The notes: generated from the letters alone by a model not told the origin. Positions 26,083-33,896 are shown, counted from the stretch's first letter. The stretch: DNA of 57,537 nt from Candidatus Dormiibacterota bacterium (GCA_024280995.1 JAMXLM010000044.1:1-57537), one strand, 5' to 3'. Made by a program: numbers and translations.

Positions 26083-27006
26083 GTGCTCGGAATAGCGATA
26101 GCGATGTCGAGCTACGCGGCCATGGACCGTCACTTCCCGACCACGCTGACGGCCCGGTTGGGTCCGGTGAACGCTCAGGCGGTGAGCATCGACGGCAGCG
26201 GCGGCTACGGCGATGTCTCGATGGGCCGGTACAGCACGATCATCAAGCCGGTATCGATCCCGATGTCGGCCCCGGTCAGCCACAAGGCATTCACCTACAC
26301 GGTGCAGGCGGGCGACAGCCTGGCCACCATTGCGTCGAAGTTCAACGTCTCGGTGGCGGAGATAAGGTGGTCGAACCCGTCGAACCTGTACTCGTCGGAA
26401 ACGATCGCCACGGGCGACGTCATCGTCATCCCGCCGATTCACGGCGTGGTCGTGGTGACGAAGGCGAGCGACACCGTCCAGAGCCTGGGCGTCAAGTACA
26501 GCGTCGACCCCCAGTCGATCGTCGACTTCAACCGCCTATCGAGCTCGACGCTGAGCTCCGGAATGACGCTGGTCATCCCGAACGGCGTCGGAGGCTCGTT
26601 CCCGCCGCCGCCGGCGCTGTTCCAGATTCTCCACAGCTCGCTGAGCTCGGCCTACCCGGTCAAGGTGCTTGGCTGCTGCCTCGGCCCGTACGTGAACAAC
26701 AAGTTCCCGGTCGGGTGGTGCACCTACTACGTGGCGACCAAGCGCAACGTCACCTGGAACGGCGACGCCGGGTTCTGGTACCAGAACGCGTCGTACCAGG
26801 GCTACCCCGTTGGCCCGACACCGAAGGTGGGGGCGATCATGGTCACGTGGGAGTCGTGGGCGGGCCACGTCGCCTACGTCGAGGCCGTGAACCCCGACGG
26901 GTCGTGGGTGGTGACGGAGATGAACTGGGTCGCGTTCGACGTGATCGACGAGCGGACGATCAAGCCCGGGCAGCTCGGGTCCCGGCTAGTGGGGTTCATC
27001 TACTAG
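26083..27006 (+). CDS. Secreted LysM-CHAP peptidoglycan hydrolase
   Basis: 307 residues from GTG 26083. The hydrophobic signal already begins upstream in frame (CTG at 26050 after AGGGGTAGG), so the true start may be 11 codons earlier. Two LysM modules: YTVQAGDSLATIASKFNVS and VVTKASDTVQSLGVKYSVD. The C-terminal CHAP domain has catalytic Cys in GWCTYYVA and His in GHVAYVE. It cleaves peptidoglycan peptides or the NAM-Ala amide outside the cell. The stop codon is the first base triplet of a tandem repeat. Confidence 0.85.
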   Translation: MLGIAIAMSSYAAMDRHFPTTLTARLGPVNAQAVSIDGSGGYGDVSMGRYSTIIKPVSIPMSAPVSHKAFTYTVQAGDSLATIASKFNVSVAEIRWSNPSNLYSSETIATGDVIVIPPIHGVVVVTKASDTVQSLGVKYSVDPQSIVDFNRLSSSTLSSGMTLVIPNGVGGSFPPPPALFQILHSSLSSAYPVKVLGCCLGPYVNNKFPVGWCTYYVATKRNVTWNGDAGFWYQNASYQGYPVGPTPKVGAIMVTWESWAGHVAYVEAVNPDGSWVVTEMNWVAFDVIDERTIKPGQLGSRLVGFIY

Positions 27007-27099
27007 GCCGGAATCTAGGTAGGCCGGAATCTAGGTAGGCCGGAATCTAGGCCGGCCGGAATCTAGGCCGGCCGGAATCTAGGTAGGCCGGAATCTAGG
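27004..27099. repeat. 16-bp tandem repeat (six copies)
   Basis: Six head-to-tail copies of TAGGCCGGAATCTAGG, with copies 4 and 5 starting CC in place of TA. The first copy supplies the TAG stop of the LysM-CHAP gene. The last copy supplies, on the other strand, the stop of the MFS gene. TAG/CTA occur in nearly every copy and so close several frames on both strands. Confidence 0.9.
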
Positions 27100-28411
27100 C
27101 CGGAGTCGCGGTGGTCGGTTCGGCTACGGGCTGTCTGGTTGAGGTTTCCGCCCACTCACGCTCCATCTTCTCGGTGTCCGCCTTCACGGTTCTGAGCCCG
27201 GTCGCGGCGGCGATGGCGGCGAGGAGCAGAAGAGTCGGGCTCGTGATCAGTAGCGCTGCCTGGAGGTTGCCACCGAGCCAGTCGGAGATCTGCCCGACGT
27301 CATAGGTCGAGTGGCTGTCGCCGAAGATGTGGGCGACGAGCAGGAGCATGGTCACGGCGCTGGCTCTCAATCCCGGCGAGACCACGTTCTGGCTCAGGGC
27401 GGTGAAGGGGCCGGAGTAGAGGTAGAGGCTGATCACCGCGAGCAGGAAGACCGGGAAGAAAACAGGAATGGGGCCGGCGTTGAGGGGGCTGACGATCGCG
27501 GCGGTCACGAGCACGGCGCCGGCGAGAAAGCCGGCGATGCCGACCTGGAGGTGGGCCTTCGGATTGATCTTGGCGCGGCGGTCGGCGAGCCAGCCGCCGG
27601 CCAGAGTGCCGATCAGGCCGCCGACGACGATCACGACGCCGGCGAGGAGTCCGGCGGCGCCGGGCTTGAGCTCGAAGCGTCTCTGGAGGAGGGTGGGGAG
27701 CCAGAAGGCGTTGCTCGCGAGCACGAAGTAGAGGAAGGTCTGGGAAAGGATGATCGCCCGAAGGGTGGGGATCCGGAGAAGAAGGGCGAAGTTTTTGAAG
27801 CTGGCCTCGCCGGTTTTGGCGACGGCCTGGCCCATCTGCTCGGCGGCGCCCCGCAAAGGTTCGCTGAGGGTGAAGGCGAGCCCGGCCAGGATCAGGCCGG
27901 GGATGGCCGCGACGAAGAAGGCTTTCGGCCAGCCGTAGTGCTCGGCGATGAATCCGCCGCCGGCAAAGCCGAGGGCGATGCCGATCGTGCTTCCGGCGCC
28001 CCAGATCGAAGCGACCCGGCCGCGCTGCTCCTTGGGGAAGAAGTCACTGAGCATGCTGGTACCTGCGGGGTAGTAGCTGGCCTCACCGATGCCGACCACG
28101 GCGCGGGATAGGAAGAGCTGGCCGAAAGTTCTGGCAAACCCCGTGAACAGGGTGGCGACGCTCCAGATGGCAACCCCCACGCCGATGACGTTCTTGCGCA
28201 CGCCGCGGTCGCCCCAGTAGCCGAAGGGCAGGGCGGCGATAGCGTACACGAGCAGGAAGGCGGTGCCGAGAAGGCCGAACTGGGCGTCGGAGATGCCGAG
28301 GTCCTTCTCGATGCTCGGCCCGGCGCTGGAGGCCACCCAGCGGTCCATGTAGTTCAGTAGGTTGATGGCGACCATGAGGCCGAGCACGTAGCGGGCGTAG
28401 CCTCTGGCCAC
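27095..28411 (-). CDS. MFS transporter (spinster/ACS-like)
   Basis: 438 residues, 12 transmembrane helices, ATG start. MFS signatures: NLLNYMDRW in helix 1, GYWGDRGVRK after helix 2, and the helix 4-5 segment SRAVVGIGEASYYPAGTSML, characteristic of spinster-like/anion symporter families. The substrate is not evident. It is convergent with the LysM-CHAP gene, with the tandem repeat at the junction. Confidence 0.87.
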   Translation of the reverse strand: MARGYARYVLGLMVAINLLNYMDRWVASSAGPSIEKDLGISDAQFGLLGTAFLLVYAIAALPFGYWGDRGVRKNVIGVGVAIWSVATLFTGFARTFGQLFLSRAVVGIGEASYYPAGTSMLSDFFPKEQRGRVASIWGAGSTIGIALGFAGGGFIAEHYGWPKAFFVAAIPGLILAGLAFTLSEPLRGAAEQMGQAVAKTGEASFKNFALLLRIPTLRAIILSQTFLYFVLASNAFWLPTLLQRRFELKPGAAGLLAGVVIVVGGLIGTLAGGWLADRRAKINPKAHLQVGIAGFLAGAVLVTAAIVSPLNAGPIPVFFPVFLLAVISLYLYSGPFTALSQNVVSPGLRASAVTMLLLVAHIFGDSHSTYDVGQISDWLGGNLQAALLITSPTLLLLAAIAAATGLRTVKADTEKMEREWAETSTRQPVAEPTTATPA

Positions 28412-28466
28412 GGGGGAATTATCGAGGTTGGCCTAAACTAGGGCCTCGCTGCTGACTGGGTCTTGT

Positions 28467-28549
28467 GGGTCGGCTGGGCATTGGCGAGCTCAAGTGGCTG
28501 TAAACCACCCGCGAAAGCTGTGGGGGTTCAAATCCCTCCCGGCCCACCA
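28467..28549 (+). tRNA. tRNA-Tyr(GTA)
   Basis: Class II cloverleaf: acceptor GGGTCGG/CCGGCCC, anticodon stem AGTGG/CCACC with the canonical loop CTGTAAA (U33), long variable arm, T-loop TTCAAAT and encoded CCA. This is the chromosomal counterpart of the aberrant tRNA-Tyr in the array, whose loop reads CCGTAAC. Confidence 0.93.
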
Positions 28550-28560
28550 TCTTTCCTAGG

Positions 28561-28583
28561 GCTGCGCCGCGTAGCGGCGCAGC
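28561..28583. terminator. Strong hairpin after tRNA-Tyr
   Basis: GCTGCGCCGC (28561-28570) pairs perfectly with GCGGCGCAGC (28574-28583) around a GTA triloop. It lacks a U-tract, so it may act as a processing or stability hairpin rather than a classical intrinsic terminator. Confidence 0.5.
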
Positions 28584-28590
28584 GCGGCAT

Positions 28591-28607
28591 ATACCCCCGG
28601 TGGGTAT
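28591..28607. promoter_or_regulatory. CsoR-type operator
   Basis: ATACCC-CCGGT-GGGTAT is an inverted repeat of the A/T-flanked G/C-tract type bound by CsoR/RcnR repressors. It ends one base before the csoR ATG, which indicates autoregulation and argues against the in-frame GTG at 28600 as start. Confidence 0.7.
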
Positions 28608-28608
28608 C

Positions 28609-28893
28609 ATGAATCCGATGCCCGGATACACCGCCGACAAGAAGAGCATCCAGTCACGCCTTCGTCGAATAGAAGGCCAGGTTCGTGGAATCCAGAAGAT
28701 GGTCGAAGACGACCGCTACTGCATCGACGTCCTCACGCAGGTCAACGCAACCAAGGCCGCGCTGGAGAGCGTCGCCCTCCAACTCCTCGCGGACCACACC
28801 GCCCACTGCGTCACCGACGCCATCAAATCGGGCGATGGAAAGCGAAAGATCCGCGAGCTTAACCAGGCGGTGGAACGCCTGGTCCGCAGCTAG
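28609..28893 (+). CDS. csoR: CsoR/RcnR-family metal-sensing repressor
   Basis: 94 residues from ATG 28609. The all-helical family motif RLRRIEGQVRGIQKMVEDDRYC and the Cu(I) ligand set Cys38, His63 and Cys67 (DRYC; DHTAHC) indicate a copper-type CsoR. The operator overlaps its own start region, and an efflux-type permease gene follows 44 bp later. On Cu(I) binding the tetramer would leave the operator and allow expression of both genes. Confidence 0.9.
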   Translation: MNPMPGYTADKKSIQSRLRRIEGQVRGIQKMVEDDRYCIDVLTQVNATKAALESVALQLLADHTAHCVTDAIKSGDGKRKIRELNQAVERLVRS

Positions 28894-28937
28894 GAGCCGG
28901 AAACAGAGAAGCTGGAAACAGAGGAGCTGGAAACCGA

Positions 28938-30335
28938 TTGTTCATCGTCAACGCGATAATCCGCGCGCTGGAGGCCTCCTTCTTCATGTTCTGGGAGGTC
29001 CTCTGGCCGCTGGCGCTCGGCTTCCTGCTCTCGGCCGTAGTCCAGACCGTCGTCTCCAAGCGCGCGATCGCCCGCACCCTTGGCCGCCCCGACTTCAAAG
29101 GCTTCGTCCTCGCCTGCGGCTTCGGCGCCGCCAGCTCCTCCTGCTCCTACGCCGCGGTCGCTGTGTCGCGCGCCCTGTTCCGCCGTGGCGCGAGCTTTGT
29201 CAACGCGATCATCTTCGAATTCGCCTCCACCAACCTGGTCTTCGAGCTCGGCCTCGTCCTTCTCATCCTCTTCAGCTGGCAGTTCCTCGCCGCCGAGTTC
29301 GCCGGCGGCCTGCTCATGGCGGTGATTCTCTGGATCCTGTTCAAGCTGACCCTCCGCCAACGAATGATCGATGCGGCGCGCCGTCAGGCGGACAAACGCG
29401 TCGTCGGCTCGAACATGGAAGGCCACGGCGACCACGACATGACCATCACCGATGGCCCGTTCCTGCGCCGCCTCTTCTCACCGCGCGCCTTCACCGCCAT
29501 CTCGCACTACTTCTACATGGACCTGTACAGCCTGTACATCGACCTCGGCCTCGGCTTTCTCATCGCCGGCGCGCTCGCCGCCTGGGTCCCGAACAGCTTC
29601 TGGCAGGCCTTCTTTCTGACCGATCACCCGACGCTGAACGAGTTCTGGAGCCCGCTCATCGGGCCGATCATCTCGATGCTCAGCTTCGTGTGCTCGGTGG
29701 GCAACATCCCGCTGGCAGCGGTGCTTTGGAACGGCGGCATGAGCTTCGGCGGCGTGATCAGTTTTATTTTCGCCGACCTGATCATCCTTCCCATCATCAA
29801 CATTTATCGGAAGTACTACGGCGGTCGCATGTCGCTTTATCTGCTCGTCGTTTCGTACATCGCGATGGCGCTCGCGGGATTTCTCATCGGTGGCGCGTTC
29901 CAGCTGCTTGGCCTTGCCCCGGCCCATTTCCACGTGGCCGTTTTCGAGACGAGGCCCGCGCTGAACTACACGACTTTTCTCAACATCGCAGCGCTGGTCC
30001 TGATCGCCGCCCTCGGCTGGCGTTTTCTCACCACCGGCGGGAGGCAGATGCTTAAGGACATGGCCGTGCCGGCCGACATGCGCACGGCAGCAGCACGCGA
30101 TGCAAGCAATGCCAGCAATCCAAGCAATGCAAGCCATGCAACCAATGGAGGACACATGAACACCACCGGAACGGCGATAGATTCCGTATGCGGAATGACC
30201 GTGGACAAAGCCACGGCGCAATACAAGTCGGTCCGCGGTGACGAGACCTACTACTTCTGCTCGGCGCACTGCAAGGAGATGTTCGATAAGGACCCGGAGA
30301 AGTTCCGGGCCGAGGAGTCACCTCACAGCCACTAA
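28938..30335 (+). CDS. ArsP/DUF318-type permease fused to a YHS metal-binding domain
   Basis: 465 residues from TTG 28938. Residues about 1-375 form an eight-to-ten-helix permease with the conserved cysteine segment SSSCSYAAVAVSRALFRRGAS and the repeat NIPLAAVLWNGGMSFGGVI. A low-complexity linker (NASNPSNASHATNGGH) leads to a YHS domain: DSVCGMTVDKATAQY and YYFCSAHCKEMFDKDPEKF with metal-binding cysteines. YHS domains deliver or sense copper-group metals, and with CsoR upstream the pair looks like a metal-export unit. Exact metal is inferred. Confidence 0.85.
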   Translation: MFIVNAIIRALEASFFMFWEVLWPLALGFLLSAVVQTVVSKRAIARTLGRPDFKGFVLACGFGAASSSCSYAAVAVSRALFRRGASFVNAIIFEFASTNLVFELGLVLLILFSWQFLAAEFAGGLLMAVILWILFKLTLRQRMIDAARRQADKRVVGSNMEGHGDHDMTITDGPFLRRLFSPRAFTAISHYFYMDLYSLYIDLGLGFLIAGALAAWVPNSFWQAFFLTDHPTLNEFWSPLIGPIISMLSFVCSVGNIPLAAVLWNGGMSFGGVISFIFADLIILPIINIYRKYYGGRMSLYLLVVSYIAMALAGFLIGGAFQLLGLAPAHFHVAVFETRPALNYTTFLNIAALVLIAALGWRFLTTGGRQMLKDMAVPADMRTAAARDASNASNPSNASHATNGGHMNTTGTAIDSVCGMTVDKATAQYKSVRGDETYYFCSAHCKEMFDKDPEKFRAEESPHSH

Positions 30336-30364
30336 GCGGGCACTAAGCCGGCCCTAAGCGCGCG

Positions 30365-31420
30365 CTAAGCCGGCGCCACGGTAAACCAGAACCGGGTGAG
30401 TCCCGGTCGAGAGTCCACGCCGACCCGTCCACCCGCCGCCTCGACCAGCTCCTTGACGACCGCCAGGCCGATGCCCGCTCCACCGCGCGCGGCGCTGCGC
30501 GACTTCTCGACCCGGTAGAAGCGCTCGAAGAGGTGGGGCAGATCGCCGTCGGGGATCGCGTCACCGCTGTTCGAAACCGACACCAGCACGGTCTCGCCCT
30601 CGGCCGCGGCGCGCACCCACACCGTGCCTCCGTCCGGCGTGTAGCGCCCGGCATTCTGCAGAAGGTTGCCGACGACCTGGGCGATCGCGTCGGGGTCGGC
30701 GCGCACCGGCAGGCTCGACGCAAGCGCCGTCTGAACGCTGAGACCGCTGCGCTTGAAGGAATGCGCGTGCAGGTCGACCAGAGCCTGCATCATCGGCACG
30801 AGGTCGAACTCGACGAGCTCGTTGGCCGCGACGCCGCCGGCGACCAGCACGTCTAGCGACCTCGAGAGGCGCACGAGGCGATCGATCTCCTCTTGCAGCG
30901 ACGCGTACGCGCCTGGAGAGCCGGCAACCACGCCCTCGCGCAGGGCCTGCAGGTAGCCGTGGAGGTTGGTCAGCGGCGTGCGAAGCTCGTGGGCAAAGTT
31001 CTGGATCAGCTCGTGCCGCTGACGCTCCTGGTCTTCCAGGCTGGCCGCCATCTGGTTGAAGGAGTCGGCGAGCGAGGCGAGCTCGCGCGAGCCGGGCCGC
31101 GCGACCCGTGCCGAGTAGGAGCCTCCGGCGAGCTTGCGTGCCGCCCGCGCGACATCGGCCAGCGGCCGCTCGATCTGACGCGCCACCAGGGCGGCCAGAA
31201 CCACGGCGCACGCGAGCGCGATCACCGACGCTCCGATCAAAACGCGCGTCACCGAGGTGTCGAACATCTCGTAGGAGATGGCCGCCGCAGTGCCGTGCTG
31301 GGCCATCAGCTGTTCGAAGGTCGTACGGCCGACCACCAGCACGCCCGCGGCCACCAGTGTCGTGGTCACGAGCGCGATCATTGCGCCGGCCAGCGCGATG
31401 CGAAACGCGAGAGTGTTCAC
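30365..31420 (-). CDS. Sensor histidine kinase (BaeS-like)
   Basis: 351 residues. Two transmembrane helices flank a short periplasmic loop, then a HAMP domain (about 75-135), HisKA with His144 in NFAHELRTPLTNLHGYL, and HATPase with GNLLQNAGRYTPDGG and GGAGIGLAVVKELVEAAGG. It overlaps the upstream regulator gene by 4 bp. Confidence 0.93.
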   Translation of the reverse strand: MNTLAFRIALAGAMIALVTTTLVAAGVLVVGRTTFEQLMAQHGTAAAISYEMFDTSVTRVLIGASVIALACAVVLAALVARQIERPLADVARAARKLAGGSYSARVARPGSRELASLADSFNQMAASLEDQERQRHELIQNFAHELRTPLTNLHGYLQALREGVVAGSPGAYASLQEEIDRLVRLSRSLDVLVAGGVAANELVEFDLVPMMQALVDLHAHSFKRSGLSVQTALASSLPVRADPDAIAQVVGNLLQNAGRYTPDGGTVWVRAAAEGETVLVSVSNSGDAIPDGDLPHLFERFYRVEKSRSAARGGAGIGLAVVKELVEAAGGRVGVDSRPGLTRFWFTVAPA

Positions 31421-32085
31421 GCGCCAAGCCTGTAGCCGGCGCCGCGAGCAGTGACGACGTAACGGCCGCCGCCCAGCTTCACGCGCAAGCGGCTGACGTA
31501 GACGTCGATGGTGCGATCGACGATGCCCTCGCCGTGCGGATGCAGCCTGTCGATCAGCTGATCCCGGGTGACGACGCGGCCACGAGCCTCCACCAGGGCC
31601 GCAAGAATTTCGAATTCGGCGGGGGTCAGGTCGACCGGCGAGCCGGCCAGCTCGACGCGACGCCCGCCTGCATCGAACAGCAGCTCGCCGATTCGCACCG
31701 GGGCGTCGAGGTGCTCCGGCCTGGCCCGCCGAAGCACCGAACGCACCCGGGCGACCAGCTCGGTCGGAGCGAACGGCTTGGCCAGGTAGTCGTCAGCTCC
31801 GGCCTCGAGGCCGTTGACTCGATCACGAATTGAACCGAGGGCGCTCAGCATCACGATCGGGATGCCGGCTTCCTCGCGAGCGATCCTGGCCACGGTGTTG
31901 CCGTCCGCGCCCGGCAGCATGAGGTCGAGCACGATCAGCACCGGTTCCACCTCCCGCATCAGGCGGAGGGCGACGAGGCCGTCTCCCGCGACCGCCACAT
32001 CGAAGCCCGCGCGCGTCAGATAGAGCTCGACGAGGTTTGCGATCTTGGGGTCGTCGTCGACCACCAGCACCCGCTGACTGACCAT
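31417..32085 (-). CDS. OmpR-type response regulator (BaeR-like)
   Basis: 222 residues. Receiver with DDD at 10-12, Asp54 (VLDLMLPG) and AKPFAPTEL; winged helix with TPAEFEILAALVEARG and TIDVYVSRLRVKLG. It is the first gene of the kinase operon. A terminator-like hairpin separates it from the secreted-protein gene upstream. Confidence 0.93.
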   Translation of the reverse strand: MVSQRVLVVDDDPKIANLVELYLTRAGFDVAVAGDGLVALRLMREVEPVLIVLDLMLPGADGNTVARIAREEAGIPIVMLSALGSIRDRVNGLEAGADDYLAKPFAPTELVARVRSVLRRARPEHLDAPVRIGELLFDAGGRRVELAGSPVDLTPAEFEILAALVEARGRVVTRDQLIDRLHPHGEGIVDRTIDVYVSRLRVKLGGGRYVVTARGAGYRLGA

Positions 32086-32098
32086 GAATGCGTAACAC

Positions 32099-32126
32099 CG
32101 GGGACCGGAGTTGATTCCGGTCCCCG
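32099..32126 (-). terminator. Intrinsic terminator-like hairpin
   Basis: CGGGGACCGGA (32099-32109) pairs perfectly with TCCGGTCCCCG (32116-32126) around a 6-nt loop. It lies 12 bp after the stop of the secreted-protein gene, so it probably terminates that transcript. A short T/A-rich tract follows on the other side. Confidence 0.65.
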
Positions 32127-32138
32127 ATTTCTAGTTTC

Positions 32139-32573
32139 TCAGCCGCCGACGGACGTCGACGTGATCGGACAGCGAAAGTCCTGGGCCGGCTGCCGCGTGA
32201 CCGTGACGTCGCCCTTGGCCTCCGCCGTCGCAACCGCCGAACCGGAGGTCAGTAGGTACGGGGTCACGTTGAAGGTGACTGTGAAGACCTCCCAGTCACC
32301 GCCGTGGAAGCCAGGCGAGCCGGGACCAACCCCGGCGATGCCGAGCTGCCCGGCGGTGCCGTTCGTCACCTTGAAGAAAGGATCCCGGCCGCTGCCCGGG
32401 GCGACATGCGCCGGCGTGACCACCGTGCCGACGACGTGGCCGTTGAGGAAAAGCTGGCCGAACCCGACCTCGGCTCCGAATGCTGTCTGCGATGCGACAA
32501 GCGTCAACAGCCCGGCGGCCAGCGCCGCCGCGGCAGATGCTCGAACCGTCCGGACGATATTCACCGACTTCAT
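32139..32573 (-). CDS. Small secreted protein near a two-component system
   Basis: 144 residues, start set at ATG 32573 by a strong GGAGGTGA. A Sec signal peptide ends near TAFGA. The mature part is Gly/Val/Thr-rich and predicted beta, with one Cys near the end (RCPITS). It is the third small secreted protein of this kind in the window and the second next to a two-component system. Function unknown. Confidence 0.75.
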   Translation of the reverse strand: MKSVNIVRTVRASAAAALAAGLLTLVASQTAFGAEVGFGQLFLNGHVVGTVVTPAHVAPGSGRDPFFKVTNGTAGQLGIAGVGPGSPGFHGGDWEVFTVTFNVTPYLLTSGSAVATAEAKGDVTVTRQPAQDFRCPITSTSVGG

Positions 32574-32866
32574 CGGCTCACCTCCATTGGGATTGAGATG
32601 AGCCGACCGTAGTAGCGAAATGTGACAGGCCGGTGACACACCCCGCGGCCGAGCCGCAGGCGGCAATCGACCTGGCGTCGGTCTGTAAATGTGCCGCGAA
32701 CGTCCACTACCTCCACTGTCGTCCACCGCGTCGTATGCCGGCGCCCGACGAAAGACCGGCGCGAATTGTCCGAACACGATTCCTGGCCATAGCCGGCGTC
32801 AGCAGGCGCGAGGCAAACGACAATGATCCCGCTGCGCGGGCCTTCAACCTCGTGCCGAACGCGAGC
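32574..32866. other. Gap downstream of the AbrB-like gene: no toxin gene found
   Basis: About 290 bp. If the AbrB-like protein were an antitoxin, its toxin would be expected here on the minus strand. The open frames present have no PIN, MazF or other toxin motif and look like noise. No hairpin or repeat stood out. Confidence 0.5.
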
Positions 32867-33061
32867 CTAAGCCGATCGGCGGTGGTTGCCTGTGTAGCCC
32901 TTTGCCTGGTCAAGCGGAACAACCGCCACTGGCCGCAGGACGATAGCGCCTTTCTGGACCTGGACCTCGAAGAAAGCCTCTTCGCCCAGGCCTAACTCGC
33001 GCCTCACCTCGGCCGGCACGGTGACCCGCCCGGCAGGGTTCATAGAAACGATGCTTCGCAC
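32867..33061 (-). CDS. AbrB/SpoVT/MazE-type DNA-binding protein
   Basis: 64 residues from GTG. The swapped-hairpin motif is clear: SMNPAGRVTVPAEVRRELGLGEEAFFEVQVQKGAIVLRPV. Such proteins are either transition-state regulators or antitoxins of VapBC/MazEF type. No toxin gene follows it, so I favour a stand-alone regulator. It is divergent from the tRNA array and shares the regulatory region at 33062-33160, so it may control both itself and the array. Confidence 0.8.
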   Translation of the reverse strand: MRSIVSMNPAGRVTVPAEVRRELGLGEEAFFEVQVQKGAIVLRPVAVVPLDQAKGYTGNHRRSA

Positions 33062-33111
33062 GCGGGCTCAAGCATACCTGACATGTCGCCAAAGCGCTAA
33101 TGCGCTCAATA

Positions 33112-33122
33112 GTCAAATTGAC
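33112..33122. promoter_or_regulatory. Candidate operator in the AbrB/array intergenic region
   Basis: GTCAA-A-TTGAC is a perfect palindrome overlapping the first of two TTGACA boxes (33118-33123 and 33126-33131). A second palindrome, GACATGTC, lies near 33081-33088. Placement between the AbrB-like start and the array promoter makes both candidate AbrB-like operators. Confidence 0.4.
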
Positions 33123-33125
33123 AGC

Positions 33126-33155
33126 TTGACAATGAGACAACGACCGATTTATCCT
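33126..33155 (+). promoter_or_regulatory. Candidate promoter of the tRNA array
   Basis: TTGACA (33126-33131), 18-bp spacer, TATCCT (33150-33155). It points towards the array. The perfect -35 is unusual in this GC-rich window. Transcription would start near 33162. Confidence 0.5.
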
Positions 33156-33161
33156 CACAGA

Positions 33162-33354
33162 GCCATGAGTTTCATAGGCAGAACAACGACGGATTGGGAA
33201 CCCGCAGCCGAAATGCCGGCTGTGGTCGCCTGCCCGCGCCTATATAGCCGGCAAGGACATCTGTCCTCGGGTAGGAACCCACTCGAGCGTCACCGGGCCC
33301 GGAGTCTCCTCTGTGGGAGCAACTGGAACTCCCACGATTAAGCAAGGAGCCGAC
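33162..33354 (+). ncRNA. Structured leader of the tRNA array
   Basis: Between promoter and first tRNA lies a series of short hairpins: CAGCCG/CGGCTG near 33205-33222, AGGACA/TGTCCT (33253-33266), GGGT/ACCC (33269-33280) and GTGGGAG/CTCCCAC (33313-33335), then the terminator at 33355. No open reading frame with a good ribosome binding site is seen. It may be a separate small RNA or an attenuator leader. Confidence 0.45.
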
Positions 33355-33388
33355 AAGGGGCCTGGCGACGCCAGGCCCCTTTTCTTTT
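33355..33388 (+). terminator. Strong intrinsic terminator before the array
   Basis: AAGGGGCCTGG (33355-33365) pairs perfectly with CCAGGCCCCTT (33371-33381) and is followed by TTTTCTTTT. Its position downstream of the promoter and upstream of the tRNAs suggests conditional termination, or that it ends the leader RNA. No other obvious promoter lies between it and the first tRNA. Confidence 0.85.
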
Positions 33389-33466
33389 GCCCGGCGAATC
33401 CGGGACCGCACTTTGAAAACCGAATAGGCATGGCAAGCCAAAACATCACGAGCGTGGTGGCGTGAA

Positions 33467-33551
33467 GCGCCGGCTCGGGCACAAGCGAGCCCAGCGGGCC
33501 GTAACCCCGTTGCCAGCGGCTGTGGAGGTGCGAATCCTCCCCGGCGCACCA
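33467..33551 (+). tRNA. Array tRNA-Tyr(GTA), C33
   Basis: Acceptor GCGCCGG/CCGGCGC, stem GCGGG/CCCGT, anticodon loop CCGTAAC (C instead of U at 33, C at 38), long variable arm (GCCAGCGGC), T-loop TGCGAAT, encoded CCA. The chromosomal tRNA-Tyr at 28467 has the canonical loop. Confidence 0.8.
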
Positions 33552-33571
33552 TCACCACGCTTGTTCTGCGC

Positions 33572-33647
33572 GCCCTCGAGGCCCGCTGGTGCGGGCGTCT
33601 GTCTGTCGAGCAGTACCAGGCGGGTTCGATTCCCGTCGGGGGCGCCA
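33572..33647 (+). tRNA. Array tRNA-Asp(GTC)
   Basis: Acceptor GCCCTCG/CGGGGGC (one U-G pair), G discriminator and CCA. D-arm GCCCGC/GCGGGC with a short loop, anticodon loop CTGTCGA, weak anticodon stem with one U-U mismatch, T-loop TTCGATT. Confidence 0.72.
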
Positions 33648-33660
33648 TATCTGAAAACAC

Positions 33661-33735
33661 ACCAGGGTGGTCTAAGCGGTAGGACACGTGGCTCTGAACC
33701 ACGAGATGGGGGTTCAAGTCCTTCCCCTGGTGCCA
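33661..33735 (+). tRNA. Array tRNA-Gln(CTG)
   Basis: Acceptor ACCAGGG/CCCTGGT, anticodon stem CGTGG/CCACG with loop CTCTGAA, T-loop TTCAAGT, discriminator G plus CCA. Confidence 0.9.
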
Positions 33736-33742
33736 AGCAATT

Positions 33743-33817
33743 GCTGGAGTAGCTCAGAGGTAGAGCGGCACGTTGAAGGCGTGCGCGTCGGCGGCTCAAA
33801 ACCGTCCTCCAGCGCCA
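33743..33817 (+). tRNA. Array tRNA-Phe(GAA)
   Basis: Acceptor GCTGGAG/CTCCAGC, anticodon stem GCACG/CGTGC with loop TTGAAGG (G38 unusual), T-loop CTCAAAA deviates from the TTCRANN consensus, CCA encoded. Confidence 0.85.
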
Positions 33818-33818
33818 T

Positions 33819-33895
33819 TCCCGAGTAGCTCAGCGGCTAGAGCACCTGGCCTACACCCAGGGGATCGCAGGTTCGAGTCCGTGCCTCGGGAACCA
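33819..33895 (+). tRNA. Array tRNA-Val(TAC), C33
   Basis: Acceptor TCCCGAG/CTCGGGA, anticodon stem CCTGG/CCAGG with loop CCTACAC (C33, C38). The T-stem pairs only with a bulged G (GCAGG/CC-G-TGC). CCA encoded; one base separates it from the next gene. Confidence 0.8.
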
Positions 33896-33896
33896 C

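Noticed and set aside
32707..32922. Toxin gene paired with the AbrB-like protein
   Set aside because: The frame overlaps the antitoxin-like gene by 56 bp and lacks acidic PIN residues or any toxin motif.
33162..33388. T-box riboswitch in the array leader
   Set aside because: There is a terminator, but I could not find the TGGNACCGCG T-box sequence or a matching antiterminator.
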